Made by a program: the position numbers and the translations under genes
The notes under the pieces: generated by a model
Seen by the model: only the letters and a program-made list of their open reading frames with translations
What the model was told of the DNA's origin: nothing
Database searches by the model: none
Shown: positions 10,255 to 18,312 of the stretch, one piece after another
Position numbering within the stretch: position 1 is the stretch's first letter
How the letters are laid out: the number at the start of each line of letters is the position of its first letter
NCBI RefSeq assembly: GCF_001758365.1
Contig: NZ_LZFO01000031.1
Coordinates: 1 to 32,434, forward strand
Direction of reading: 5' to 3'
DNA length: 32,434 bases
Source of the DNA: Clostridium acetireducens DSM 10703
Lineage (GTDB): Bacteria > Bacillota > Clostridia > Clostridiales > Clostridiaceae

Positions 10255-10752
10255 TTAAGCATAACAATACTCTTTATAAGCACAGTTTTTGCAAAAGCCT
10301 ATTTTTTTAACTGGTTCTGGGGATTCCTTATTGCAAATTTTCTTTATGTCTTTTATGATTTCTTCTAGTTTTTTTATATTTTCATCATTTAAAATAACTT
10401 CTTCTCTTTTTTTCTCTTCTGGATATAAAAGTACTCCATCTGCATTTATGCCTGCTTCTTTTAATACTTTTAAATAAAAAATTAATTGCCATTTTGAGGC
10501 TTCTTTATATTTAGATGATTTTTTAGTTTCACCTATAACTAATTTTTCCTTAGATTTGAACATTACATCAAACTTTACATTACCAAAGGAAATTTCTTTT
10601 TCCTTTCTTTTATAGCTATATTCATGTATAAACCTACCTATTTCTATGTTTTCATTATGTTGATCTGGTACTATATTTCTACTCATAAGCCAAACTTCTC
10701 TTTTGCATATATTATAAAACCATACTAAAGTTCCATTTACTTCTATGGACAT
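10255..10752 (-). CDS. cas4: CRISPR-associated Cas4, RecB-like Fe-S nuclease
   Basis: A 165-residue protein typical of type I-B Cas4. One Cys near the N-terminus (YNICKRE) and three near the C-terminus (FCKNCAYKEYC) can hold the 4Fe-4S cluster. The nuclease core includes GRFIHEY and GETKKSSK (E-x-K). In studied systems Cas4 trims prespacers and selects PAM-containing ends in the correct orientation for Cas1-Cas2. That fits the shared PAM-side ends of the diverged spacer pairs in these arrays. ATG 10752 follows AAAGGAGAT; the gap to cas3 is 24 bp. Confidence 0.95.
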   Translation of the reverse strand: MSIEVNGTLVWFYNICKREVWLMSRNIVPDQHNENIEIGRFIHEYSYKRKEKEISFGNVKFDVMFKSKEKLVIGETKKSSKYKEASKWQLIFYLKVLKEAGINADGVLLYPEEKKREEVILNDENIKKLEEIIKDIKKICNKESPEPVKKIGFCKNCAYKEYCYA

Positions 10753-10776
10753 TTTAAAATCTCCTTTATATAAATT

Positions 10777-13104
10777 TTAAAATATAAAGTAATCTTCCTT
10801 GTCTTCTCTTATAAAACCTGTATTTATGTCATAATAATTTTCACAGCCCTCCATAGGCAAGCTAACTATTCTTGTATATTCATCTATATTAAATTTACTT
10901 TTATATTTCATAGGTATAGATAATGTATAATCTCTTATTTTATTTTTTATTTTTATAAAACCTTCTCTTTTAATGTTCTCATCCTTTTCCTTTAAAACTC
11001 CCATTAACTTCTCATATACCCTTTCAGCCTTATCATCTATCCTGATAAAAACTTCCATATAATTAGGATTATTCTCTATTAAAGAAAATTTACTTAATGT
11101 ATATTTTTCATTTTGTTTGCTAAAATAAAGATTTTCTATAGATTCTATTAGTTTTTCTGAAATATCTTTATTTATATTTTCATTTATTTCTTTAAAATAC
11201 TTATTTATTAAATCTAAATATTCTTTTTCTTCTATACATTGACTGTGCTGAAGAATGTCCTTTGATATATTTATATTGCTTGTACCATATACATATCTTC
11301 CATAATAATTAGAACTATTATCTACCATGGAATAAATATATACTTGTCCATCTCCTTTGCTTTTGTTATGTCTATTACATCTACCTGCTGATTGTATTAT
11401 GCTGGATATAGGGGCTATATCCCTTATAACTACATTAAAATCAAAATCTACTCCTGCTTCAACTACTTGAGTAGATACTAATATAGGTTTTTCTCCTTTG
11501 TTTAATTTTTCATTTATACTATCTATTACCCTCTTTCTGTGAAGAGGTATTAGGTTTGTTGATAAATAATATACTTCCCTATCTATATTTTTTAGTGAAT
11601 TATAAATTTTAATAGATTGATCTATAGTATTACATATTATTAAATAGGATTTATACTCTATGTGTTGTAAAAATTCTTCAATAAAATCCTCTACAGTAAC
11701 TTTATTTATTTTAGGTATTATTTTTGTTCTATTAAATAATTTAAAATAATCCTCATTATGTTTTAAAAGTTCCTTTGAATCCTGTAATAATATTGGTTTT
11801 GTAGCTGTCATCATAATAATTCTACAATCCAAATATTTGCTAGCTTCTTTTAATATATAATCTACTAATTCATAATATTTAATATCTATAGCTTGTACTT
11901 CATCTAATAATATAATAGAATTTTTTAATGCATTAAACTTTTTAAGCATTCTGTTTTTATTTCCTATAAGAGTTTGCAAAAGTTGTACAAAAGTAGTTAT
12001 TACAATGGGACTATCCCAGTTTTCTAAAAGTAGCTCTGCTTCCATGGATTTATAATTTTCTTTTTCACTATTGTATTCCACATCTGCCATGCTATGATGT
12101 TTTATAATATAATCACTACTTTTATTTTCAAAATCTTTTACATTACAAAATAAATCATATAAAACATCAAAATTTTGGTTAATAATAGATGTAAAAGGTA
12201 GTGCGTATATTATTCTTCTATTGTCTTTTAATAATTCTCTTAATTTTAATGCAGCAAAAAATCCGCTATAGGTTTTTCCTGTACCTGTAGGAGCTGTTAT
12301 AGAAAATATTTTATGTTCCCTATAACTTTTTTTAATTTCATCTTGTACTATATTAAAAATGTCTGTTCTTATTTTATTTATTTCACTTTTGCTTTCTCCT
12401 ATTTTATATCTTCTTACTTTATCCATTTCCTCATAATTCACATATTTTAAAGATGGTAATTTTATATTAGCTGCACTTATTTTATCACTAGCAATTAAGG
12501 CTGAATATTGTAATTGATGACTAAAATATAATTCTGAGGATTTATACTTTCTTTTTATCATCATTTCCATTCTTTTTAATTTACAAAGTATTTTTTCTAT
12601 ATTTATATCATTTATAAAACTATTAAAATATTTATCATAACCTATGCTTTCATAATCCTTTGATATATCTGTCTTATTTTTTCTTATATTTTCTATCTGC
12701 TTTTCTCCTATTTCTATTTTGTCTATTAAATAAGAACTATCTGTGCTTTTTATTCCTCTCATGGTTTTTGGTAAATTTAATTCTATATTTTTTAAACTGC
12801 CATGATGATGTAATATACTGCTATAAACTATAAGGGGAAGAATGCTGTCTTCCCCAAATTTATCTAGTGCTATATAAGCTCCAAAAATAGCTGATATAAA
12901 TCCATGATTGGATAATAAGCTATCTTTATATTTTTCTTCAAATAAATACTTTTGAAAATAAGTTGTGTATTTACCAAAATCATGAGAAAAAGCTATAATT
13001 TTACTTTCCTCTCCATAATTTAAGGAAAGGCTATCTTTCATATATTCATTAACTTCTTTTAAATGATCTATTAAAAATTTATTTGGATGTGAATAAAATT
13101 CCAT
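10777..13104 (-). CDS. cas3: Cas3 nuclease-helicase (HD + DExD)
   Basis: A 775-residue Cas3 with an N-terminal HD nuclease and a superfamily 2 helicase. HD motif residues are His14, His41-Asp42 (FSHDFGKY), His67 and His99-101. Helicase motifs are Walker A APTGTGKT (271-278), DEVQ (401-404), TAT (433-435) and motif VI QSAGRCNRH (571-579). It is recruited by target-bound Cascade and unwinds and degrades the non-target strand. ATG 13104 follows AAGAGGTG. A 103-bp gap separates it from cas5, the second widest in the operon, so an internal promoter is possible but not convincing. No missing motif or frameshift is seen. Confidence 0.97.
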   Translation of the reverse strand: MEFYSHPNKFLIDHLKEVNEYMKDSLSLNYGEESKIIAFSHDFGKYTTYFQKYLFEEKYKDSLLSNHGFISAIFGAYIALDKFGEDSILPLIVYSSILHHHGSLKNIELNLPKTMRGIKSTDSSYLIDKIEIGEKQIENIRKNKTDISKDYESIGYDKYFNSFINDINIEKILCKLKRMEMMIKRKYKSSELYFSHQLQYSALIASDKISAANIKLPSLKYVNYEEMDKVRRYKIGESKSEINKIRTDIFNIVQDEIKKSYREHKIFSITAPTGTGKTYSGFFAALKLRELLKDNRRIIYALPFTSIINQNFDVLYDLFCNVKDFENKSSDYIIKHHSMADVEYNSEKENYKSMEAELLLENWDSPIVITTFVQLLQTLIGNKNRMLKKFNALKNSIILLDEVQAIDIKYYELVDYILKEASKYLDCRIIMMTATKPILLQDSKELLKHNEDYFKLFNRTKIIPKINKVTVEDFIEEFLQHIEYKSYLIICNTIDQSIKIYNSLKNIDREVYYLSTNLIPLHRKRVIDSINEKLNKGEKPILVSTQVVEAGVDFDFNVVIRDIAPISSIIQSAGRCNRHNKSKGDGQVYIYSMVDNSSNYYGRYVYGTSNINISKDILQHSQCIEEKEYLDLINKYFKEINENINKDISEKLIESIENLYFSKQNEKYTLSKFSLIENNPNYMEVFIRIDDKAERVYEKLMGVLKEKDENIKREGFIKIKNKIRDYTLSIPMKYKSKFNIDEYTRIVSLPMEGCENYYDINTGFIREDKEDYFIF

Positions 13105-13207
13105 AGCTTCACCTCTTAATCACATAATATTATGAAAAGTTTCACTATACTTTTGCTCAATAACATTTGATTTTTCTAATTTTTATATTACTTAAATATT
13201 ATATATA
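13105..13207. other. cas5-cas3 gap with 12-bp palindrome
   Basis: AT-rich spacer containing the perfect palindrome CATAATATTATG at 13123-13134, just upstream of the cas3 ribosome binding site. No convincing terminator or promoter pair was found. The palindrome could affect cas3 expression, but this is only a suggestion. Confidence 0.3.
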
Positions 13208-13948
13208 CTACATAAACACTATACTTTCATTACATATATTATTATTTTCCTTATATTCTATATTCAATGCTTTAATGTTTAATTTCACCTGTATATCTTT
13301 GCCACTATCATCAAAAATATAGGAATCTACTGATTTTATTTCTCTATTTTTATTAAAATCTGAAGGCATTCTCTCCCTTAATAATGAAAAATCATTTTGA
13401 AAAAAATTTATTCCCTTTTCACATATATAATCACTTTTTATTATAGAACTTATACTTATTTCTTCTTCCTGAGATACTTGTCCGTTTACTCTATCAATGA
13501 ATTTTAAATTACAGGAAAATGGAGCAGCTCCCATATAAGGTGAATAATAATATTTTTTTTCTATTAATCTTCTTTCTATTTCATCCATTATTTTTTTATC
13601 TTTATGGCTTACGTAAATTCTGTATATTACATTAGAATCTTCTGTTATAATTTCAAAGGGTATTTGTGTATGCTCTTTAGGCTCTGTAATATGACTTGCT
13701 GTGGTCATTTTCATATAGTTTAAAGTTTGCATTAATCTTCTGTTTTTACTTATTTTTCTTAAAGCAACATTAAAATTTTCTCTATTTAATTTTTCATAAT
13801 AGCTATCCCTTTCATAACCTAATATAGCTGCTATAGTACCTATTATTGATGTTCTAGGTGGTACAGAATAGCTTAAAGAAGAGGAATTGGTATAATATTT
13901 TCTAAAATGAGCAAATTTACCTACCATATCAAATATGATTATATCCAT
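13208..13948 (-). CDS. cas5: Cascade subunit Cas5 (Cas5h/Cas5b type)
   Basis: About 246 residues. The N-terminal RAMP/ferredoxin-like strand (DIIIFDMVGKFAHFRKYY) followed by SVPPRTSIIGTIAAILG is the type I-B Cas5 signature. Cas5 caps the crRNA 5' handle in Cascade and contacts Cas8b. I place the start at ATG 13948, behind AAGGTG at six bases. The GTG at 13957 is part of that ribosome binding site. The gene begins 10 bp after the cas7 stop, so translation is probably coupled. No catalytic function is expected here because a separate Cas6 is present. Confidence 0.93.
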   Translation of the reverse strand: MDIIIFDMVGKFAHFRKYYTNSSSLSYSVPPRTSIIGTIAAILGYERDSYYEKLNRENFNVALRKISKNRRLMQTLNYMKMTTASHITEPKEHTQIPFEIITEDSNVIYRIYVSHKDKKIMDEIERRLIEKKYYYSPYMGAAPFSCNLKFIDRVNGQVSQEEEISISSIIKSDYICEKGINFFQNDFSLLRERMPSDFNKNREIKSVDSYIFDDSGKDIQVKLNIKALNIEYKENNNICNESIVFM

Positions 13949-13958
13949 TTTTATCACC

Positions 13959-14834
13959 TTACTCTACTTCTATCATTGTAAAATCTTTAAAGGCATTTTC
14001 AAAGCTTTCCTCTTTTTCATTTAATATTAATTTTAATTTACTATCATAATAATAATGTATTGCTTTTATTCTCTTTGAATTTTCATTTAAATGTGCTATA
14101 AGCTCTGTTATATCTAGCTTTAACTCTTTTATTTCTCTTAAATTTTCTGCCTCTTGATTTATATTTATATAATCTCTCATATCTCCTAATATGGTTTCAT
14201 CGTCATTATATTCAACTCTTAAATATAACCTTGGATATTGTCCTATTTTACTTCTTGTAGCTTGAGCTGGTATGGCATATTTCATAGCTTTATCAAATAA
14301 TTTAATATCTTCTTCCTTCAATTTTGTAATTTTTGCTCTTTTTCCACTTAAAACTCCGAAAAAAGCTATAAAAGAATATTTAACTCTATAATCCTTTCCT
14401 ATAGCACCTTGTCCTTTTTTACTATCTGATGAAAAATGAGAGGTTATACTAGATTCTAATAATTCTACCTTATTTAAAGAATATCCCCAGTTAAATTGTA
14501 TAGGTCCTATAATACTTTTATTTTCTTTCTTAATTGGTATAGTAGCTCCAAACATTCTTATATCTATAAGTTCATCTAAAATAGTATCTAAATCACTGCT
14601 TTTTAAAGCCTTTATTCTTCCCTCTGCAGTAACAGATTTACCATCTATCTTTTGAACAAATATACTTAATCCCCTATCTAATAAATAATCTCTTATATAT
14701 CTTTTAATTCTTAAATCCGATACTAAATTTATATCTCTTTCATAATCCATTCTTGGTCTATTTTCTTCATCAGGATCTCCATTAGGATTTGTTAGCTTTG
14801 CATCATATAAAAATAATATTTCACTATTGTTCAT
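13959..14834 (-). CDS. cas7: Cascade backbone subunit Cas7 (Csh2 type)
   Basis: About 291 residues. The N-terminus EILFLYDAKLTNPNGDPD-ENRPR is characteristic of Csh2/Cas7 of type I-B. Several copies polymerise along the crRNA spacer. The start is chosen at ATG 14834: the ATG at 14849 overlaps GGAGGAG, which is the ribosome binding site for the second ATG. With this start the gene overlaps the end of cas8b by 11 bp (ATGAACAATAG), and its binding site lies inside the codons for the cas8b C-terminus, so the two are translationally coupled. This would suit the high Cas7 dose Cascade needs. Confidence 0.95.
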   Translation of the reverse strand: MNNSEILFLYDAKLTNPNGDPDEENRPRMDYERDINLVSDLRIKRYIRDYLLDRGLSIFVQKIDGKSVTAEGRIKALKSSDLDTILDELIDIRMFGATIPIKKENKSIIGPIQFNWGYSLNKVELLESSITSHFSSDSKKGQGAIGKDYRVKYSFIAFFGVLSGKRAKITKLKEEDIKLFDKAMKYAIPAQATRSKIGQYPRLYLRVEYNDDETILGDMRDYININQEAENLREIKELKLDITELIAHLNENSKRIKAIHYYYDSKLKLILNEKEESFENAFKDFTMIEVE

Positions 14835-16773
14835 CCTCTTCTCCTCCATCCTTTTTATTTAATACAAATTTATTTGTGGCATATCCATAGCCAGATAGAA
14901 TATAAAATAAATTTTCTTGTTTGCTTAAAGTCCAGTTGTTTATATTTTTATCCAAAAGTTCTTTACATTGACCAAAGTTTTTTTCATTAAATTTTAGTAT
15001 TTTTTCCTGTCTTAATTTATTAAACACTTCACCTGTTAACCTTATTATTTTACTTTTATCCATGCCTCCAAAATTCAACTTATTTAATATAGGCTTTTTA
15101 CCTTCTAAGCTTCCCTTCCTTTGGGAATTTCCTACTTCTCCTACTAAATATCCAAGTAAAAATAATGAAGTTTCCTGTTCTCCATAGTTCATTTCTTTTA
15201 TATAATCTTTCATTTTATCTTCTAATAAAAGTTTTTCCACATTCAACATACTTACTTCCCTTCTTAAACAACCTAATTCTTCTAAAAATCTTATATACAT
15301 ATTTCCATAGATTATGCTATCTTTCATATTTCCAGTAGAAACATTAAAACTTGCTTCTTCAAAAAATTGAATTTTGCAAACTTTCAGTATATTAGAAATA
15401 ATACTTTCTCTTTTTATACTTCCTTTAGTTAATATTCTTTCATAAAGTGTAAGAAGATTTCTGTACTCCATAGCTTCTCCACTTTTTAATCTTATAGCTG
15501 TTAAGTAATAAGCTGTACCTAAAGTAATTCTTCTTTTATAATCCCCTTCAAATATATTTACATAGGATTTATTAGATTTTAACAATGCTTGTCCTATGCT
15601 TTCAAATATAGATGGATTAACATCCTTTATAAATTTTTGAATCTTAGTGGCTTTTTGTACATTCTTATAAAATATAAAGTTAATTAGAAAATAACTATTT
15701 TCATAGGCATTCTTAAAATCTAAAGAGTTTTCTATTTCATATCTTAGTTCCTCTATATCTTTGTAATTTTTTACAGTATTAAAGGATTTCTTTATTTTTT
15801 CACATACTAAATCCATTTCTTCTTTATTTAAGTTTTCTCCAAATATAAAGTGTGGTATTAAATAAACAGTGAATCCTGTAAGATAAGTGTTAAGATTATT
15901 TTTTATATATTTTTCTCCAATTAGTAATTTATTTAGACAATCTTGGCATAATAACATATTGTGTTTATAATTGCTTTTCTCTAATCCACTAGCAAATATT
16001 AGCTGATTTGTTGTATAAAATTTTATATCTGTTTTTATATCTGACGTTAAATCTTTTTCTATGCTACATAAAGAACATATTCCATTACCTTTTAAACTTT
16101 TTACACTTTGTTTATCTCTTAGAACAACCTCTTTATATTGTTCATAATCACATATAGGTTTACCATCAATAAATATAGTATATAAACCTATATCATTAAA
16201 ACTTAAATTTTTTTCATCTTTAATATATGTTTCAAATAGTGATAAAAATTTTTTCTTTAAAGTATCTTTTATAGCTTTATATACATTTTTTGTACCTTTA
16301 TCATTTTCTTCATTAAATATTTCTTCAAATATATTTTTAGGATTTTCTTTTATGCCTAAAATTTCAAAATTCAATATATACCTATTCTTATTACTTTTAA
16401 ATTCTTTACTTAAATCTACAAAATAATTCTCTACAATAAACTTTATTTTATTATTTAGTTCTTCCCCTAGATCTAATTTTAATAAATTAGGCATAGTTTC
16501 TGTTATATGATATAAATTGTTAGTAGCTGACACATACCATTGGTCTGAAGCTGCTCCTGCTGCTGAACCTACATATAAATATTTACTGGCAGTTTTTTCA
16601 TCCATTTCTTCATTAACATCTATAGATAAGCTTAAATTTGTTGTGGAAAAATTGAATTTTAGCACATGTAATTGCTTGTTTTTTCTTGTAGGCTCTAGTT
16701 TTTGAACTAAGTTTTCCAAAAAACCTTCTTTTTCTAAAATCTTATGCCCTATTTGAATTATAGCTTCCTGCAC
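14824..16773 (-). CDS. cas8b: Cascade large subunit Cas8b (Csh1-like)
   Basis: About 649 residues. It has two Cys pairs, ICSLC (about Cys233/236) and LCQDC (about Cys276/279), which would form the zinc site typical of Cas8b/Csh1. In type I-B the large subunit recognises the PAM and recruits Cas3. The family is highly variable, so the call rests on size, the CxxC pairs and the position between cas6 and cas7. I place the start at GTG 16773, six bases behind AAGGGAGGG; an in-frame TTG at 16791 would put that binding site inside the gene. A 122-bp AT-rich gap separates it from cas6. Confidence 0.92.
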   Translation of the reverse strand: MQEAIIQIGHKILEKEGFLENLVQKLEPTRKNKQLHVLKFNFSTTNLSLSIDVNEEMDEKTASKYLYVGSAAGAASDQWYVSATNNLYHITETMPNLLKLDLGEELNNKIKFIVENYFVDLSKEFKSNKNRYILNFEILGIKENPKNIFEEIFNEENDKGTKNVYKAIKDTLKKKFLSLFETYIKDEKNLSFNDIGLYTIFIDGKPICDYEQYKEVVLRDKQSVKSLKGNGICSLCSIEKDLTSDIKTDIKFYTTNQLIFASGLEKSNYKHNMLLCQDCLNKLLIGEKYIKNNLNTYLTGFTVYLIPHFIFGENLNKEEMDLVCEKIKKSFNTVKNYKDIEELRYEIENSLDFKNAYENSYFLINFIFYKNVQKATKIQKFIKDVNPSIFESIGQALLKSNKSYVNIFEGDYKRRITLGTAYYLTAIRLKSGEAMEYRNLLTLYERILTKGSIKRESIISNILKVCKIQFFEEASFNVSTGNMKDSIIYGNMYIRFLEELGCLRREVSMLNVEKLLLEDKMKDYIKEMNYGEQETSLFLLGYLVGEVGNSQRKGSLEGKKPILNKLNFGGMDKSKIIRLTGEVFNKLRQEKILKFNEKNFGQCKELLDKNINNWTLSKQENLFYILSGYGYATNKFVLNKKDGGEEDEQ

Positions 16774-16816
16774 ATTTTTCCCTCCCTTCAAGTTTTTATG
16801 TTTATTTAAATATTAT

Positions 16817-16834
16817 AAAAGTATAAATACTTTT
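16817..16834. promoter_or_regulatory. 8-bp inverted repeat upstream of cas8b
   Basis: AAAAGTAT-aa-ATACTTTT, a perfect inverted repeat with a 2-nt centre, inside the 122-bp cas6-cas8b gap. It lacks the GC content of a terminator and looks more like an operator or AT-rich chance. It would allow Cascade genes to be controlled separately from cas6. Confidence 0.35.
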
Positions 16835-16895
16835 ATTTTTACAAAATGTATTATTTTTTTTACTTAAAAAAGTATACTATATTTATGTAACCTTT

Positions 16896-17642
16896 TTATT
16901 TCGCATTTTTCTCCTCTAAGCATCCAAAACCTTGAGAGTTTTTAGATCCCACACCTGCATTATAAGCCACATCAATTAATTCTTCAGAACCTTCTAATAA
17001 AAATTCTCCACTCCATGCTTTTATAACTAATCCTTTATATATAACAATATTTTCTTTAAGCTTATTTTTATTTAAAATTTTTATGTCGAATTTATCATTA
17101 TTAGGTTTCTTTCCATGAAAAGCTTGATACTTTTTCAATAAATTTTTTCTTATTAATTCACTAAATTCTTCTTCATATGGGCTATAATAATAAGTTTTGT
17201 TTTTTCCATTTATTTTTATAGTGCTATAAACTGTTATAGGTGATTTTGTATATACTTTCATTTTATTTTTATTAATTTTAATAAATTTAGTTTCTATATT
17301 TTCTATTTCTATGTCATTTCCAGCAATGTTAATTTTACCTTCCAACATTATATTATTTATAATGTAACTTAAAAAAATATTATCATAAGATGATACTAAA
17401 AAATTTCCATTTTCATAATAAGTTATAGTTTTATTTTCTTTATCTAATTTAAATTTTCCATATAATTTAGAAAAGGTATACATTTTATAATTTCTTTTTT
17501 CATATTCATATCCTTTATCATGTATAAATTTTTTGTATTTCTCATCATTTAGAGAATTTAAAAGTACTGCTTGCAATATATGATTATATTGTATTGGAAG
17601 TTTTAATGGTTTTTTTAATTTAAAATTCACATAAGCCCTCAT
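16896..17642 (-). CDS. cas6: crRNA-processing endoribonuclease Cas6
   Basis: A 248-residue Cas6 with two ferredoxin-like folds. The C-terminus carries the glycine-rich signature GVGSKNSQGFGCLEE (about 230-244). His41 (FIHDKGY, ahead of YTFSKL) is at the place of the usual catalytic His; His21 is another candidate. Cas6 cuts pre-crRNA within each repeat, leaving an 8-nt 5' handle, here expected to be ATTGAAAC in DNA letters. ATG 17642 follows AAGGGAG. It is the first gene of the operon, consistent with a promoter to its right. It serves both arrays because their repeats are identical. Confidence 0.96.
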   Translation of the reverse strand: MRAYVNFKLKKPLKLPIQYNHILQAVLLNSLNDEKYKKFIHDKGYEYEKRNYKMYTFSKLYGKFKLDKENKTITYYENGNFLVSSYDNIFLSYIINNIMLEGKINIAGNDIEIENIETKFIKINKNKMKVYTKSPITVYSTIKINGKNKTYYYSPYEEEFSELIRKNLLKKYQAFHGKKPNNDKFDIKILNKNKLKENIVIYKGLVIKAWSGEFLLEGSEELIDVAYNAGVGSKNSQGFGCLEEKNAK

Positions 17643-17681
17643 AATAATTACACTCCCTTAATTTTAATTACTCCAACAAAA

Positions 17682-17710
17682 ATTATACTTATTGTAATAT
17701 TCTTCATAAA
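17682..17710 (-). promoter_or_regulatory. Possible promoter of the cas operon
   Basis: On the minus strand, TATAAT (17682-17687) lies about 40 bp ahead of the cas6 start. A weak -35 (TTTATG, 17705-17710) sits 17 bp upstream. The -10 is good and well placed. The -35 matches only half the consensus, so an activator or a weak promoter is possible. Confidence 0.4.
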
Positions 17711-17895
17711 TTTATATAAATCCTTTAAAAATGTGAAATAAAAACATTTTATTTAAAAATTATTTTTTAATACTTAAAGTTACCCATGGGAAATTTAAAT
17801 TTTGATTATTATACATTTATGAAATACAGTAATTTAAAAGCTTATAAATTTTTATTAAATGACAATTTCTTAAATTCATTATAAAGCTAAACTCA

Positions 17896-18106
17896 TTGAA
17901 AATAAAGGAAGATTCTAAGTTGTTTTTTCAACTTATTGACATTCGATATGAAAAAAAGAGTACAATATTAACAACTAATGTAAATTTTAATGCTTGGGAG
18001 GATGTTTTCTATGATCCAGTCATTACAAATGCTATCTTAATACAATGCTAATGTTGTTTCTATTAATAGTAAATCATATCGCTTAAAAGCTCATTTTAAA
18101 CAATAG
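17896..18106 (+). pseudogene. istB: istB remnant of an IS21-family element
   Basis: The plus strand reads KEDSKLFFQLIDIRYEKKS, then TILTTNVNFNAWEDVF, then YDPVITNAIL. This is the C-terminal part of IstB, the ATPase helper of IS21 transposases, where LFFQLI-RYEKKSTI-TTN and DPVI-AILDRLLHH are typical. The frame then breaks near 18043-18047: one extra base is present and the segment corresponding to DRLLHH is shortened. It resumes as NVVSINSKSYRLKAHFKQ and a stop at 18104. The N-terminal half with Walker A and the istA gene are absent, so this is a dead relic. It records an insertion at the leader-distal end of array 2, between the array and cas6. Confidence 0.8.
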
Positions 18107-18312
18107 CATGAGTAAAAAGATACATTCTTAAATGATCAAAAAGTTTTATTCTTAACTTGACATTTATAATATATTTTTTTCTCTAAGTTATTGAAAGTTA
18201 TTTTTTTATCATTTAAACTTAAATCATACATAACATCACTCATTTATGTATAGTATCTCATTTTTATTTTTCTAAGCAGTAATTACTACTGGTATCACTA
18301 CGTTTAGAAGTA
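18107..18312. other. Region between istB relic and array 2 (possible IS21 end)
   Basis: No gene is seen. The stretch CTTAACTTGACATTTATAA (about 18158-18176) resembles the 3' non-coding tail that follows istB in many IS21-type elements, so the relic may extend to about here. The rest is AT-rich DNA up to the last repeat of array 2. Unlike array 1, no decayed repeat was noticed here. The stretch 17711-17895 on the other side of the relic also shows nothing recognisable. Confidence 0.35.

Noticed and set aside
10289-10477. Antisense open frames over cas4, cas8b (16517-16705), the ATPase (26689-26940), the lipoprotein (28918-29100) and the beta-helix gene (29588-29917)
   Set aside because: Each is opposite a gene with clear domain evidence and has no own binding site or recognisable product.
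8958-17642. Search for type II, III or V components (cas9, cas10, csm/cmr, cas12, reverse transcriptase, CARF genes) near the arrays
   Set aside because: None seen. All genes between the arrays fit a plain type I-B set.
17937-17966. TTGACA followed 18 bp later by TACAAT on the plus strand, promoter-like
   Set aside because: It lies inside the istB reading frame (LIDIRYEKKSTI) and there is no gene downstream for it to drive, so it is probably chance.
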